Positions 1 to 8,034 of a stretch of 18,020 nucleotides of DNA are shown here, in pieces. The position numbers and the translations under genes were made by a program. Source of the DNA: Actinomycetota bacterium (lineage in GTDB: Bacteria > Actinomycetota > UBA4738). Each line of letters starts with the position of its first letter. The first letter of the stretch is position 1. Below the pieces are notes generated by a model. The model was not told where the DNA came from, made no database searches, and saw only the letters and a list, made by a program, of their open reading frames with translations. The stretch is from positions 1 through 18,020 of the forward strand of contig VAYC01000048.1 in the NCBI GenBank assembly GCA_005885025.1, read 5' to 3'.

Positions 1-44
1 AGCTCGGCTCCGGCCTCCGGCGCCACCTTTCGAAGGGCTCGCAT
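1..44 (-). CDS. Possible N-terminus of MDR-type dehydrogenase (partial)
   Basis: An ATG at 44..42 on the minus strand opens a frame that runs off the left edge after 14 codons, reading MRALRKVAPEAGAE. This resembles the opening beta strand of zinc-dependent medium-chain dehydrogenases such as L-threonine 3-dehydrogenase (M-[KR]-A-L at the start, then a Gly/Ala turn before the 'VPxPxPGP' segment). The catalytic domain is outside the window and no convincing Shine-Dalgarno lies upstream, so this is only a suggestion. If real, it is transcribed divergently from the DUF885 gene. Confidence 0.28.
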   Translation of the reverse strand, partial: MRALRKVAPEAGAE

Positions 45-230
45 CGTCTTGGGGACGGGCCCGGGTACCGGCTCGGTGGCCGCGCGTAGTGGCGCCCTGC
101 CCCCTTGAGGCTCTCGACCCAAGTACGACTCCTGTGGCCGGGGAATGGGGGAGAGCTTACGCGGCTCCTCGCCGGGGGGTCCACCGCGCCCCTTCGGTCC
201 GCAGGCTCCCTCGGTGTCACCGTTGTTGGG

Positions 231-236
231 TATGCT
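231..236 (+). promoter_or_regulatory. -10 box for DUF885 gene
   Basis: TATGCT matches the TANNNT -10 consensus and sits 36 nt before the GTG at 273, leaving room for a short leader carrying the purine-rich ribosome site at 255-266. No good -35 box is visible at the expected place. Confidence 0.45.
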
Positions 237-272
237 CCCGGCGATCGACGAGCAGAGAAGGAGAGGCCGAAC

Positions 273-1928
273 GTGGCACAAGACAACGCTGACGCCGCCC
301 GAGGTCTGGCGCAACGGTTCTGGGAGGGCCTCCTGGCTCTTGAGCCGATGGTCGGGACCTACATCGGGGACGACCGCTACGACGACAAGCTGCCGGATCC
401 CAGCGAGGATGGGATAGCCAAGAAGAAGGCCTTCCTCGAGAAGTCCCTGGCGGACCGATCGAAGATCGACGCCGGCGGACTGGACGTCGAGCTCCGGACG
501 AGCCTCGACGTCCTGGAGAACGGCTGTCGTCGCGAGCTCAATTCGATCCGGTGGCGGATGGATCGCTTCTCCGCCGTGACCCACCTGTTCGGCCCCGGCA
601 ACCTCCTGGCCGACATCGGCTCACTCCAGCGGGCCGACAGCCCGGAGCGGGTCGAGAAGTTCGCGGGGAGGCTCTCCGCCATCCCCACGTATCTCGCCGC
701 CATCGGAAAGGTTGCGGACGAGGGCGCCCAGATCGGACAGGTGGCGCCCGCCCTGGTGGTGGACCGGGCCATCGGGCAGATCGAGCGCCTCCTCTCGCTC
801 GACCCGGAAGCGTCCCCCGGGATGAACCCGGTGAAGGCGGCCGCCGAGGAGGATCGTGCAAGGGTGGCGAAGCTGCTGCGGGAGGAGGTCTGGCCAGCGT
901 ACGGGGGATACCTGGAGACGCTCAGGCGTTACCGCCCACACGCCCGGGACACCATCGGGATGCTCGCCCTCCCCGACGGGGACGCGATGTATGCGTCCTG
1001 CATCCTTTCGTTCACCACCCTTCCGCTGGAGGCCAAGCGGGTCCACGACATCGGGCTGGAGCAGCTCGCCAAGATCCAGGACGAGCGGCGGCAGATCGCC
1101 GAGCGGCTCGGCTTCGCGGACGCACCCTCCGCCATCAAGGCCCACACGGAAAGTGGGAAGAACACAGCGTCCTCTCGCGAGGACATGCTGGCGCAGGTGG
1201 AGGGTCAGGTGCGCCGAAGCTGGGAAGTCGCGCCCCGCTACTTCGGCCGGCTGCCCAAGGAGAACTGCCAGGTCCGCAAGGTGGAAGCGTTCCGGGAGGA
1301 CGACATGCCGGGGGCCTTCTATCAGCCGGGCACGGCCGACGGCTCCCGGCCAGGGGTGTATTACGTGAATACCGGCCATCTGTCTGACCGGTATCTGCAC
1401 CAGACAGCCACCACGAGCTTCCACGAGGCCAACCCGGGCCATCACTTCCAGATCACCATCGAGATGGAGTTCACGGATCGACTGCCGCTGCGGCGGTTCG
1501 GGGGCTTCCTGGTGGGCGACGCGTTCGTGGAGGGATGGGGACTGTACAGCGAGCGGCTGGCCGAGGAGATGGGGCTGTTCCAAAACGACTACGAGCGCCT
1601 CGGCATGCTCGAGGCCCAGGGATTCCGGGCGTGCCGGCTCATCGTGGACACGGGAATCCACGCACTCGGGTGGGACCGTGATCGAGCCGTCCAGCAGATG
1701 ATGGAGAGCGGCACGCCGAAAGCCGACGCCGAGATCGAAGTCGACCGCTACATCTCGTGGCCGGGCCAGGCCCTCGCTTACATGATCGGGCAGCTCGAGA
1801 TTCAGCGGTGGCGGGCCGACGCGGCGAAACGAGCGGGCTCCTCGTTCGCACTGAAAGACTTCCACGACCGCCTGCTCGCGCTGGGATCGCTTCCCCTCGG
1901 AGTGTTGGAACGAGAGCTGCAGAGCTGA
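273..1928 (+). CDS. DUF885 family protein, putative zinc metallopeptidase
   Basis: A 551-residue protein of the DUF885 family, a group of predicted metallopeptidases of mostly unknown substrate. The hallmark is the motif HEANPGHHFQ at residues 384-393, a HExxxGHH zinc-site variant, followed at 420 by EGWGLYSE, which supplies the conserved downstream glutamate. Length and motif spacing agree with full-length family members. The open frame extends upstream to 105, but the GTG at 273 is preferred: AGAAGGAGAGG lies 7-17 nt before it, and the family-like sequence (ARGLAQRFWEGLLALEP) begins just after it. No N-terminal signal peptide or membrane segment is visible, so a cytoplasmic location is likely. 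It ends 29 bp from the convergent MFS gene and appears to be a single-gene unit. Family call is firm; peptidase activity is inferred from the motif. Confidence 0.9.
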   Translation: MAQDNADAARGLAQRFWEGLLALEPMVGTYIGDDRYDDKLPDPSEDGIAKKKAFLEKSLADRSKIDAGGLDVELRTSLDVLENGCRRELNSIRWRMDRFSAVTHLFGPGNLLADIGSLQRADSPERVEKFAGRLSAIPTYLAAIGKVADEGAQIGQVAPALVVDRAIGQIERLLSLDPEASPGMNPVKAAAEEDRARVAKLLREEVWPAYGGYLETLRRYRPHARDTIGMLALPDGDAMYASCILSFTTLPLEAKRVHDIGLEQLAKIQDERRQIAERLGFADAPSAIKAHTESGKNTASSREDMLAQVEGQVRRSWEVAPRYFGRLPKENCQVRKVEAFREDDMPGAFYQPGTADGSRPGVYYVNTGHLSDRYLHQTATTSFHEANPGHHFQITIEMEFTDRLPLRRFGGFLVGDAFVEGWGLYSERLAEEMGLFQNDYERLGMLEAQGFRACRLIVDTGIHALGWDRDRAVQQMMESGTPKADAEIEVDRYISWPGQALAYMIGQLEIQRWRADAAKRAGSSFALKDFHDRLLALGSLPLGVLERELQS

Positions 1929-1957
1929 AAAGGGAACTCCCGCCTGAAGGTCGTGGG

Positions 1958-3739
1958 TCAGCCAACCCGGGCGGCCGGTTCCGCTTGCGGCGAGCTGATC
2001 TCTTCGGACCCCGAGGCTGTAGGGGGCGCCACCAGCGCACCCGCCAGGGCGGCCGCTGAGATGAAGATGACCCCGGCTATGCTCAGGGCCGCCCGTACCC
2101 CGTACGACGCGCCGAGGGACCCGGCTGCCAAGGCTCCCGTGATGAAGGCGCCGTCCAGGATCGCTCCGGATGCGGCGAGGACCCGTCCCCGGAAGGCATC
2201 GGGGACCCGCTCCTGGAGAAGCGACTCGTAGGAGACCGTCCCCACGCCGTTCCCGATCCCGGCCACGACCCACATCAGGAGAACGGATGCAAGGCTTGCC
2301 TGACGAGAGGCAGCGAGGACCGCCGCGCCAACGATGGCGATGCCCGCGCCGAACAGTCGCTCCCGGGCCCACCGCCGAGATGCGAGCGGCGCCACAAGCG
2401 ACCCCAGGACCATCCCCACCCCCCACGCGCCCCCGACGAGTCCGAGGGCCTGGACTGGCTGCCCGAGGGCCCGGAGGACGAACAGAGGCTCGATGGGCGA
2501 CTTGATCCCCGAGGCGACCATCAGGAACCCGAGCACGAGGAAGATCCCGCGGACCAGGGGGGTGGCCAACATGTACCGGATCCCCTCGACCATGGCCTTG
2601 ACCGGGCCGGGCGCGGACCCGTCCTCAACGGCCGGGGCCGGCAACCTGAGGCCCTGGAGCAGGCACGCCGAGACCGCGAAGGATCCGGCGTTGATGGCGA
2701 AGGCGGGACCGACCCCGAGGTGCGACACGAGAAGGGCCCCCAGGATCGGTCCACCCATCACCGCGAGATGGAACGTGGAGGTGACCAGCGCATTGGCCGC
2801 CACGAGCCGATCCTCCGGAACCACGTTGGGGAGCGATGCCTGGGCGCTCGGAAGGAACAGGGCCCCGAACAGCCCGAGGACGAAGGCCACGGCATACAGA
2901 TGACCCACGGAGGGGGGGCCACCGACGAGAAGAGACGCCACGGCGGTGGCGCGAACGACGTCCGCGAGGATCATGATCTTCCGGCGCGAAAACCGATCGA
3001 TGAGGGGTCCTCCCAGGGCCCCGACCACGGCGGAGGGGGCGAACTGCAGCACGAGCACGAAGGCGAAGGTCCGGGGGGTCCCCCCGCGAGCGTTCAGAGC
3101 GGTGGCGACTGCCAGCGCGTAGACCCAGTCGCCGAGGTCCGAGACAGCCTGGGCTCCCCAGAGCCTCATGAAGGGTCTGTTGTGGCGGAGGTCGGCGATC
3201 CCGCTGCCCGCGGGGATGAGTCGAGAACCACAGATTCGGTGCAGCGCGGTGCCCGCCCCAAAGGCGATACAGATGTCGCCCACGCTGAAGACGTTGTGCA
3301 GCGGGAACCACGTGGGAAGAGCGAAGACGTCACCGAGGAAGGAGAGCGTGGGGGCGGCCACGACCGCCGAGTTGTGAAAGCCGGCACCAGCTATTGAGAG
3401 CCCCGCCGCGGCCGCGGCACCCGGCATGACCGGCATGACCCCCCCGTTGGCGCTGATGGCCAGGAGGTTCAGTCCACCGCCCACCGCGACCAGCCACAAT
3501 CCGGGAACTCGACGGTTGGCGACGAGGAAACAACCGGCCAGTAGGTAAGAAGCGAGGTGGGCACCTTTGTGGACCCAGGGGGTGCCCTCCGGGAACACCG
3601 TCACGATCGCCACCTGTATCGCGACCGCCGCGGCCACCAGCCAGATGGCCCTGAACCTCACCTCGGCCAACTCGATGAGCCGTCCTCCGAATACCGGCAC
3701 CGTGAGAACCGAGAGGAGGACCACACAGAGGAGGAGCAT
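1958..3739 (-). CDS. DUF5317-MFS fusion membrane transporter
   Basis: A 593-residue membrane protein with two parts. Residues 1 to about 170 match the actinobacterial DUF5317 membrane family: several helices, then the diagnostic NLLAISANGGVMPVMP (91-106) and DVFALPTWFPLHNVFSVGD (137-155). From about 186 (RHNRPFMRLWGAQAVSDLGDW) a complete major facilitator superfamily unit of the MFS_3/EntS-like type begins, with a motif-A loop LGGPLIDRFSRRKIMI near 243-258 and some twelve hydrophobic segments. MFS_3 proteins are drug or siderophore exporters; the substrate here is unknown. The ATG is 2 bp after the stop of the histidine kinase, with GAGGAG-like purines further up, so it is co-transcribed and probably translationally coupled. 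The reading frame is continuous across the junction with uniform codon use, so I take the fusion as real. It ends convergently to the DUF885 gene with no clear terminator. Confidence 0.88.
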   Translation of the reverse strand: MLLLCVVLLSVLTVPVFGGRLIELAEVRFRAIWLVAAAVAIQVAIVTVFPEGTPWVHKGAHLASYLLAGCFLVANRRVPGLWLVAVGGGLNLLAISANGGVMPVMPGAAAAAGLSIAGAGFHNSAVVAAPTLSFLGDVFALPTWFPLHNVFSVGDICIAFGAGTALHRICGSRLIPAGSGIADLRHNRPFMRLWGAQAVSDLGDWVYALAVATALNARGGTPRTFAFVLVLQFAPSAVVGALGGPLIDRFSRRKIMILADVVRATAVASLLVGGPPSVGHLYAVAFVLGLFGALFLPSAQASLPNVVPEDRLVAANALVTSTFHLAVMGGPILGALLVSHLGVGPAFAINAGSFAVSACLLQGLRLPAPAVEDGSAPGPVKAMVEGIRYMLATPLVRGIFLVLGFLMVASGIKSPIEPLFVLRALGQPVQALGLVGGAWGVGMVLGSLVAPLASRRWARERLFGAGIAIVGAAVLAASRQASLASVLLMWVVAGIGNGVGTVSYESLLQERVPDAFRGRVLAASGAILDGAFITGALAAGSLGASYGVRAALSIAGVIFISAAALAGALVAPPTASGSEEISSPQAEPAARVG

Positions 3740-3741
3740 GA

Positions 3742-5340
3742 TCAGGGCTCCTGCTGCTCGGCGCTGCCCCGAGGCACCGCGCTTTCGATCAAGAGGGTCG
3801 CTGGCTCCCGTGCCGGGACGGGATGGCCGCCGTTCGTCTGGATCGATGGCGCCCGCGACGTGGCCTCGCGCTTCAGGGGCTCGAGGCAGGCACCTTCCAT
3901 CGCACGATGATCGGGTGCTCCCTGCGGTGCGGGGAGTCGGATGCTGAACACGGACCCCCGCTCGTCCGATCGGTCGAGCGTGACGGACCCGCCGATCTCA
4001 TTGGAGAGCCTTCGGGCGATGTACAGGCCGAGCCCTGCGCCGCTCGGTCCGTGGGTACCCGAGGCTACGCGGTAGAAACGCTCGAAGATCCGCTCCTGTT
4101 GGGGGGGAGGGATCCCCATCCCTTCGTCCTCTACCGAGATCACCGCGCACTCGCCGTCTCGGCGCACTCGGATGACAACTCGGTTCGCCGATGGCGAGTA
4201 CTTCACTCCGTTCTCGGCCAGATTGAGGAGGATCTGTCGAAGGATGGTGGGGTCGCTCTCCACCGTGATGTCGTCTTCAACCACCAGGTCCAATCGGTTC
4301 TCGCTGGAGAGGTCCGCCACCGCTTCGGCGACGCTCTGGCCGACGTCGCGCAGAGAGACGGGTGCGAGTTCGAGCGAAGGGTGGTCCGATTCGAGCCGGG
4401 CCATGACGAGCAGTCGCTCGATCAGGTGTCGAAGCCTGCCACTGTTTCGATCGACCGCCTCCAGGAAAGATCTTCGCTCCTCCGGAGAGAAGTTGGTATC
4501 GCTTCGCAGCAAGGTCTTCACGAAGCCCTGCATGACGGTCAGGGGAGTCCGGAGCTCGTGAGAGACCGACGCCACGAAATCGTCCTTGAGCTGGTTCAGT
4601 TCCGACAATTCGGCGAGAGATCGCTCCAGTCCGGCTACCAGCCGGGTGTTCTCGACGGAGGTCAAGGCGCTCCGATACACGGCCACGAGCGGCAGGGCCA
4701 CGAGGGGGAGCGCGAGCAGGCTCCAGTCGGCTGCGACCAGAACGACCGGGGACAGCGCAATCAAGACCCCGTCGGTGCGCGACTGGAAGGCGATGTCGCG
4801 GCCCACGTACTCCACGATGGGAACACGCTGGGCAAGGGACAGAGCCACCGCGGTGAGAACGATGTTCATCAGGCAGAGGACGGCACCCGCCGTGAGGATG
4901 CCCGGGAGTTGACCCGGCGCGATGGTATGACTCCCGGATCCGGGAAGGTGGGTGAGGCTGTGGAGCACTGCAGAACAGCCTGCCAGGGCGAGCGTGTACT
5001 GCGAGGCATTGAAGAGAGCCTTCCAAAGAGGCTTGCGATGAACCAGGTCAGCGATGACCGAGGCGATCACCTGGGCCAGGACGGCCGCGACCAGGGACTC
5101 GCTGAGCAGGATGGCGAACGCAAACGTCGTGGAAGTCGTGATCTCGTCTTCCTCGCCCTGCCGAGGCACCTTGATCGGGAAGAGCTCTCCGATCAGCAGG
5201 AGGCCGGCGAGCACGAGGTACCTTGCAGAGGTCAGGCCGTGGCGATCTCCCCCGACGAGCAATGCCGCGAAGACCCCCAGGCCGAAGAATGCAACCAGGA
5301 AGACGTAGCCGTGGACGGGCTGGAGTCGACGAGTCCACAT
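3742..5340 (-). CDS. Membrane sensor histidine kinase
   Basis: A 532-residue sensor kinase. Residues 1-225 hold about seven to eight hydrophobic helices, a MASE-like integral membrane sensor with no recognised extracytoplasmic domain. A short coiled linker (226-250) leads to the dimerisation/phosphoacceptor H-box VSHELRTPL with His261, then an HATPase_c domain: N-box LAENGVKYSP (Asn377), G1 box DEGMGIP (405-411), F-box IFERFYR (418-424) and G2 box GAGLGL (434-439). All catalytic motifs are intact. The last ~58 residues (475-532) form a polar, Pro/Glu-rich tail without a domain, yet third-position GC stays high, so it appears coded. No response regulator lies in the window; the partner gene directly downstream is the DUF5317-MFS transporter. 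The ATG at 5340 has no good Shine-Dalgarno. The signal sensed is unknown; sensing of membrane state or a transported compound is inference from context. Confidence 0.93.
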   Translation of the reverse strand: MWTRRLQPVHGYVFLVAFFGLGVFAALLVGGDRHGLTSARYLVLAGLLLIGELFPIKVPRQGEEDEITTSTTFAFAILLSESLVAAVLAQVIASVIADLVHRKPLWKALFNASQYTLALAGCSAVLHSLTHLPGSGSHTIAPGQLPGILTAGAVLCLMNIVLTAVALSLAQRVPIVEYVGRDIAFQSRTDGVLIALSPVVLVAADWSLLALPLVALPLVAVYRSALTSVENTRLVAGLERSLAELSELNQLKDDFVASVSHELRTPLTVMQGFVKTLLRSDTNFSPEERRSFLEAVDRNSGRLRHLIERLLVMARLESDHPSLELAPVSLRDVGQSVAEAVADLSSENRLDLVVEDDITVESDPTILRQILLNLAENGVKYSPSANRVVIRVRRDGECAVISVEDEGMGIPPPQQERIFERFYRVASGTHGPSGAGLGLYIARRLSNEIGGSVTLDRSDERGSVFSIRLPAPQGAPDHRAMEGACLEPLKREATSRAPSIQTNGGHPVPAREPATLLIESAVPRGSAEQQEP

Positions 5341-5374
5341 GGCGGCGGTATGCGGTGTGAGGGCTCGCTGGCTC

Positions 5375-5407
5375 GGGGCCCCGGAGGGCGGGCCCTACCC
5401 AGGGCCC
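5375..5407. repeat. Cluster of three GGGCCC palindromes; possible hairpin
   Basis: Within 33 bp there is GGGGCCCC (5375-5382) and two GGGCCC copies at 5390-5395 and 5402-5407. The last two can pair as a 6-bp GC stem with a 6-nt loop. It lies between the small peptide gene and the histidine kinase start, with no T-tract, so it is not a classic terminator; an attenuating leader structure or a protein-binding site are both possible. Confidence 0.3.
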
Positions 5408-5425
5408 CTACCGGCGGTCATGGAG

Positions 5426-5515
5426 CTACGACCACTTCTTTCCGGCGCCCAGGGCTGCGGCGAGCATTGCCAATGCCGCCAGCGCCAGCGCCACCCGAAC
5501 GATGCGAGCCTTCAT
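5426..5515 (-). CDS. 29-residue single-pass membrane peptide
   Basis: A very short open frame encoding MKARIVRVALALAALAMLAA followed by ALGAGKKWS: a positively charged start, one hydrophobic Ala/Leu-rich helix (about residues 6-23) and a basic end, the layout of a small single-span membrane protein. It is supported by an exceptionally strong ribosome binding site, GGAGGGAGGTGA, ending 4 nt before the ATG, much better than that of the histidine kinase 85 bp downstream on the same strand. The codons favour G/C in the third position. It could be the first gene of the kinase-transporter operon or a leader peptide. A cleaved signal-like peptide is less likely because nothing follows the helix. No family recognised. 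Confidence 0.6.
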   Translation of the reverse strand: MKARIVRVALALAALAMLAAALGAGKKWS

Positions 5516-5650
5516 CCCGTCACCTCCCTCCAATCGGTGAAGAGGTGCCCTGTCACGCTTATCGGGTCTTCCGCTCGCACGGTTGACGGGCCTTTTACCC
5601 GATTTCAGGGAGACCCGGGTCCTCCGTTCGGCCTCGGCAGGTCCCAGCGG

Positions 5651-5656
5651 TAGGCT
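5651..5656 (+). promoter_or_regulatory. -10 box of a leaderless promoter
   Basis: TAGGCT followed by 7 nt and then the ATG at 5664. This puts the expected transcription start at or next to the start codon and explains the lack of a Shine-Dalgarno. The same TAGGCT hexamer occurs upstream of thiL at 17239. No strong -35 box is visible. Confidence 0.5.
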
Positions 5657-5663
5657 TAGTCCT

Positions 5664-6896
5664 ATGGACGAACCTCCCGAAGGAGCGAAGCGAAGCTCCA
5701 GGGAGAGGGGTCATCCTCCGGGCTTCTCTACGCGGGCCATCCATGAATCCGACATGCCTCCCGGCGGCATTGCCGAGCAGCCGGTCTCGCCGCCGATCTG
5801 GCTGACCTCCGACTACCTCTACGAGGGCCTCGAGCACTATGCCGACGTCATCAACGAGCGCCGCCCCGGATTCGTCTATGGCCGGTACGGCAACCCGACC
5901 CACGTGGCCCTGCACCGGGTGCTGGCGTCGCTCGACGCCGCCGAGGCCGCGTGGTCGTTCGCCAGCGGCATGGCCGCCCTCAACACCGGGCTCACGTCCC
6001 TTCTGCGGTCCGGCGACCACCTGCTTGCGCAGCGCACGCTCTACGGCGGGACCTTCGCGCTGCTGACCAAGGTCTTTCCCGGTTACGGGATCGACGTGTC
6101 CTTCGTCCCGGCCGAAGCCGAGGAGGTCGCCGCGGCCATCCGTCCGAACACCCGGGCGGTCCTCGTGGAGACGCTGGCCAATCCCACCTTCCGCGTGTCG
6201 GACGTGGCGGGGATCGGGAAGGTGTGCGCCCAAAGAGACGTGGCCTTGGTGGTCGACAACACGATCCCCACGCCCTACTTGTTCCGTCCGCTCGAACTCC
6301 CCGGCGTCACGCTGGTGGCCCACGCCACGACGAAGTACATCGGGGGACATTCCGACTTGATCGGGGGGTCGGTGACCGGATCGCGGGAACTCATGGATCG
6401 CATCCGACACCTGGCAATCGATCAGGGAACCACGGCTGGGGCGTTCGAGGCCTGGCTGGCGCTTCGCGGCGTGCAGACCCTGGCCCTGCGGATGAGCCGG
6501 CAGTGCGCCACCGCGCTCGAGCTGGCCCGGACCCTCGCCGGGCATTCGAAAGTGGCGGAGGTCGGCTACGCGGGGCTTCCCGCCCACCCTGACCACGAAC
6601 GGGCCGCTTCCCTGTTCCACGGAGATCGGTACGGGGCCATGCTCGCCTTTACCCTGCGGGGCGGCTTCGAGGCCGGCCTGCGGGCGTGCGACGCGCTCCA
6701 GGTGGCCCGGGTCGGCTCGTCCTTCGGCAGCCTCCGCTCCCAGGTCTGCCATCCCGCCACGACCTCCCACCGACAGCTCTCGGCCGAGGAACGAACGGCC
6801 GCCGGCATCGGCGACGGTCTGATTCGAGTGGCGGTGGGAGGCGAGGACCCAGCGGACCTCATCGAGGACTTCCTCCAGGCGCTGGAGAAGGCATGA
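5664..6896 (+). CDS. Cystathionine gamma-synthase-type PLP enzyme
   Basis: A 410-residue fold-type I PLP enzyme of the Cys/Met metabolism family (cystathionine gamma-synthase, gamma- or beta-lyase, methionine gamma-lyase, O-acetylhomoserine sulfhydrylase). Visible motifs: YGRYGNPTHVAL, the SGMAA cofactor phosphate site, QRTLYGGT, VVDNTIPTPYLFRPLE, and the Schiff-base lysine in ATTKYIGGHSDLIGG at Lys224. The C-terminal SSFGSLRSQVCHPATTSH is the usual substrate-carboxylate region. Length is normal. Which reaction it carries out cannot be told from motifs alone, because family members differ by few residues; trans-sulfuration or methionine degradation are equally open. The ATG at 5664 is chosen over the upstream TTG at 5583 because the -10 box at 5651 would start the transcript there and the 27 upstream codons look non-coding. 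The stop overlaps the ddl start as ATGA, indicating co-translation. Confidence 0.92.
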   Translation: MDEPPEGAKRSSRERGHPPGFSTRAIHESDMPPGGIAEQPVSPPIWLTSDYLYEGLEHYADVINERRPGFVYGRYGNPTHVALHRVLASLDAAEAAWSFASGMAALNTGLTSLLRSGDHLLAQRTLYGGTFALLTKVFPGYGIDVSFVPAEAEEVAAAIRPNTRAVLVETLANPTFRVSDVAGIGKVCAQRDVALVVDNTIPTPYLFRPLELPGVTLVAHATTKYIGGHSDLIGGSVTGSRELMDRIRHLAIDQGTTAGAFEAWLALRGVQTLALRMSRQCATALELARTLAGHSKVAEVGYAGLPAHPDHERAASLFHGDRYGAMLAFTLRGGFEAGLRACDALQVARVGSSFGSLRSQVCHPATTSHRQLSAEERTAAGIGDGLIRVAVGGEDPADLIEDFLQALEKA

Positions 6897-8014
6897 AGCG
6901 CGGCAAGCCGAACGGTCCGAAGCGCCGCGTGGTGATCGTGTTCGGGGGGCGATCCGCCGAGCACGAGGTCTCGGTCGCCTCGGCCAGGTCCGTCGCCCAG
7001 ACCCTCGACCCCGACCGCTACGAGGTCCTGTTGATCGGGATCGACAAGCTGGGGCGGTGGCACCAGATGAACGAGCTGCCGTCCCGCCGTGAGGGCGCCG
7101 GCGCGCTCCCCAGCGTGACCGGTGAGGAGGGCCCCGGCGTGTCGCTGGCTCGCGATTCCGGGGAGTCGGCGATCGTCACCGACCGAGGTGAGCGGACGGA
7201 GATCGACGTCGTGTTCCCGATCCTCCACGGTCCCTATGGGGAGGACGGGACGATCCAGGGCATGCTCGAGCTGGCCGGCGTGCCCTATGTCGGCGCCGGG
7301 GTGCTCGGATCGGCTCTCGGTATCGACAAGGCCCTCCAGAAGGTCCTGTTCGTGGCGGCAGGCCTGCCGGTGGTGCCCCACGAGGCCGTGTACGAACGCG
7401 AGTGGGAGGAGGACCGCGAGGCCGCCCTGGCCCGCGCGTCCGGCCTGGGCCTCCCGGTGTTCGTGAAGCCAGCCACGCTCGGATCCTCGGTTGGCATCTC
7501 GAAGGTGAAGCGCGAAGAGGACCTCGCCGCCGCCATCGAGGAAGCGCTTTCGTACGCGCGCAAGGCACTGGTGGAGCAGTCGATGGAAGGAGCCCGGGAG
7601 ATCGAGTGCTCGGTCCTGGGCAACGACGACCCCGTCGCGTCCGTGCCCGGCGAGATCGTTCCGAACGCGGAGTGGTACGACTACCAAGCCAAATACATCG
7701 ACGAGGGGACGAGCCTCGAGATCCCCGCGAAGCTGCCGGGGAAGGTGGCCGAGGAGGTCCAGCGCATGGCCGTGGCGGCGTTCAGGGCGATCGACGCCGC
7801 CGGGATGGCCCGGGTGGACTTCTTCTATCGCGAGCCGGACGAGATCCTTGTGAACGAGATCAATACGATCCCCGGCTTCACGACCATCTCGATGTACCCC
7901 AAGCTATGGGAAGCCTCAGGGCTGTCGTACGCAGAATTGGTCGATCGATTGGTCGAGCTCGCCATCGAGCGGCACGAAAAGGAACAGAAGCGCGGCCGCA
8001 CCCTTCCCCAATAG
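6893..8014 (+). CDS. ddl: D-alanine-D-alanine ligase
   Basis: A 373-residue ATP-grasp ligase that joins two D-alanines for peptidoglycan precursors in the cytoplasm. Motifs in order: VFGGRSAEHEVSVASA at 16-31 (first D-Ala site), ILHGPYGEDGTIQG at 110-123, FVKPATLGSSVGISKV at 190-205 (ATP-binding lysine and the flexible serine loop), the omega-loop WYDYQAKY at 261-268 with the tyrosines expected of dipeptide rather than lactate ligases, and VDFFYREPDEILVNEINTIPGFT at 308-330 containing the Mg-binding Glu/Asn. About 15 basic residues precede the usual start. The ATG overlaps the TGA of the PLP gene (ATGA), so the two are translationally coupled. PLP chemistry does not obviously feed Ddl, so the pairing may simply be a shared transcript. 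It ends 20 bp from the convergent AsnC-domain gene. Confidence 0.97.
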   Translation: MKRGKPNGPKRRVVIVFGGRSAEHEVSVASARSVAQTLDPDRYEVLLIGIDKLGRWHQMNELPSRREGAGALPSVTGEEGPGVSLARDSGESAIVTDRGERTEIDVVFPILHGPYGEDGTIQGMLELAGVPYVGAGVLGSALGIDKALQKVLFVAAGLPVVPHEAVYEREWEEDREAALARASGLGLPVFVKPATLGSSVGISKVKREEDLAAAIEEALSYARKALVEQSMEGAREIECSVLGNDDPVASVPGEIVPNAEWYDYQAKYIDEGTSLEIPAKLPGKVAEEVQRMAVAAFRAIDAAGMARVDFFYREPDEILVNEINTIPGFTTISMYPKLWEASGLSYAELVDRLVELAIERHEKEQKRGRTLPQ

Positions 8015-8034
8015 CTGCGCGCGAGCGGAACTCC

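Noticed and set aside
621..2426. Long minus-strand open frame of about 600 codons opposite the DUF885 gene
   Set aside because: Low-complexity Arg/Gly/Pro-rich composition with no motif; it mirrors the GC-skewed codons of the DUF885 gene on the other strand.
3423..3440. Tandem 9-bp repeat in the transporter gene
   Set aside because: It is the codons for the conserved DUF5317 motif VMPVMPG, so it is protein sequence and not a DNA repeat element.
3823..5586. Long plus-strand open frame opposite the histidine kinase
   Set aside because: Antisense to a gene with complete kinase motifs; the translated product is Arg/Gly/His/Gln-rich and lacks any domain.
6566..7687. Minus-strand open frame of about 370 codons opposite the PLP enzyme and ddl
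   Set aside because: Spans the junction of two well-supported genes on the other strand and shows no motif.
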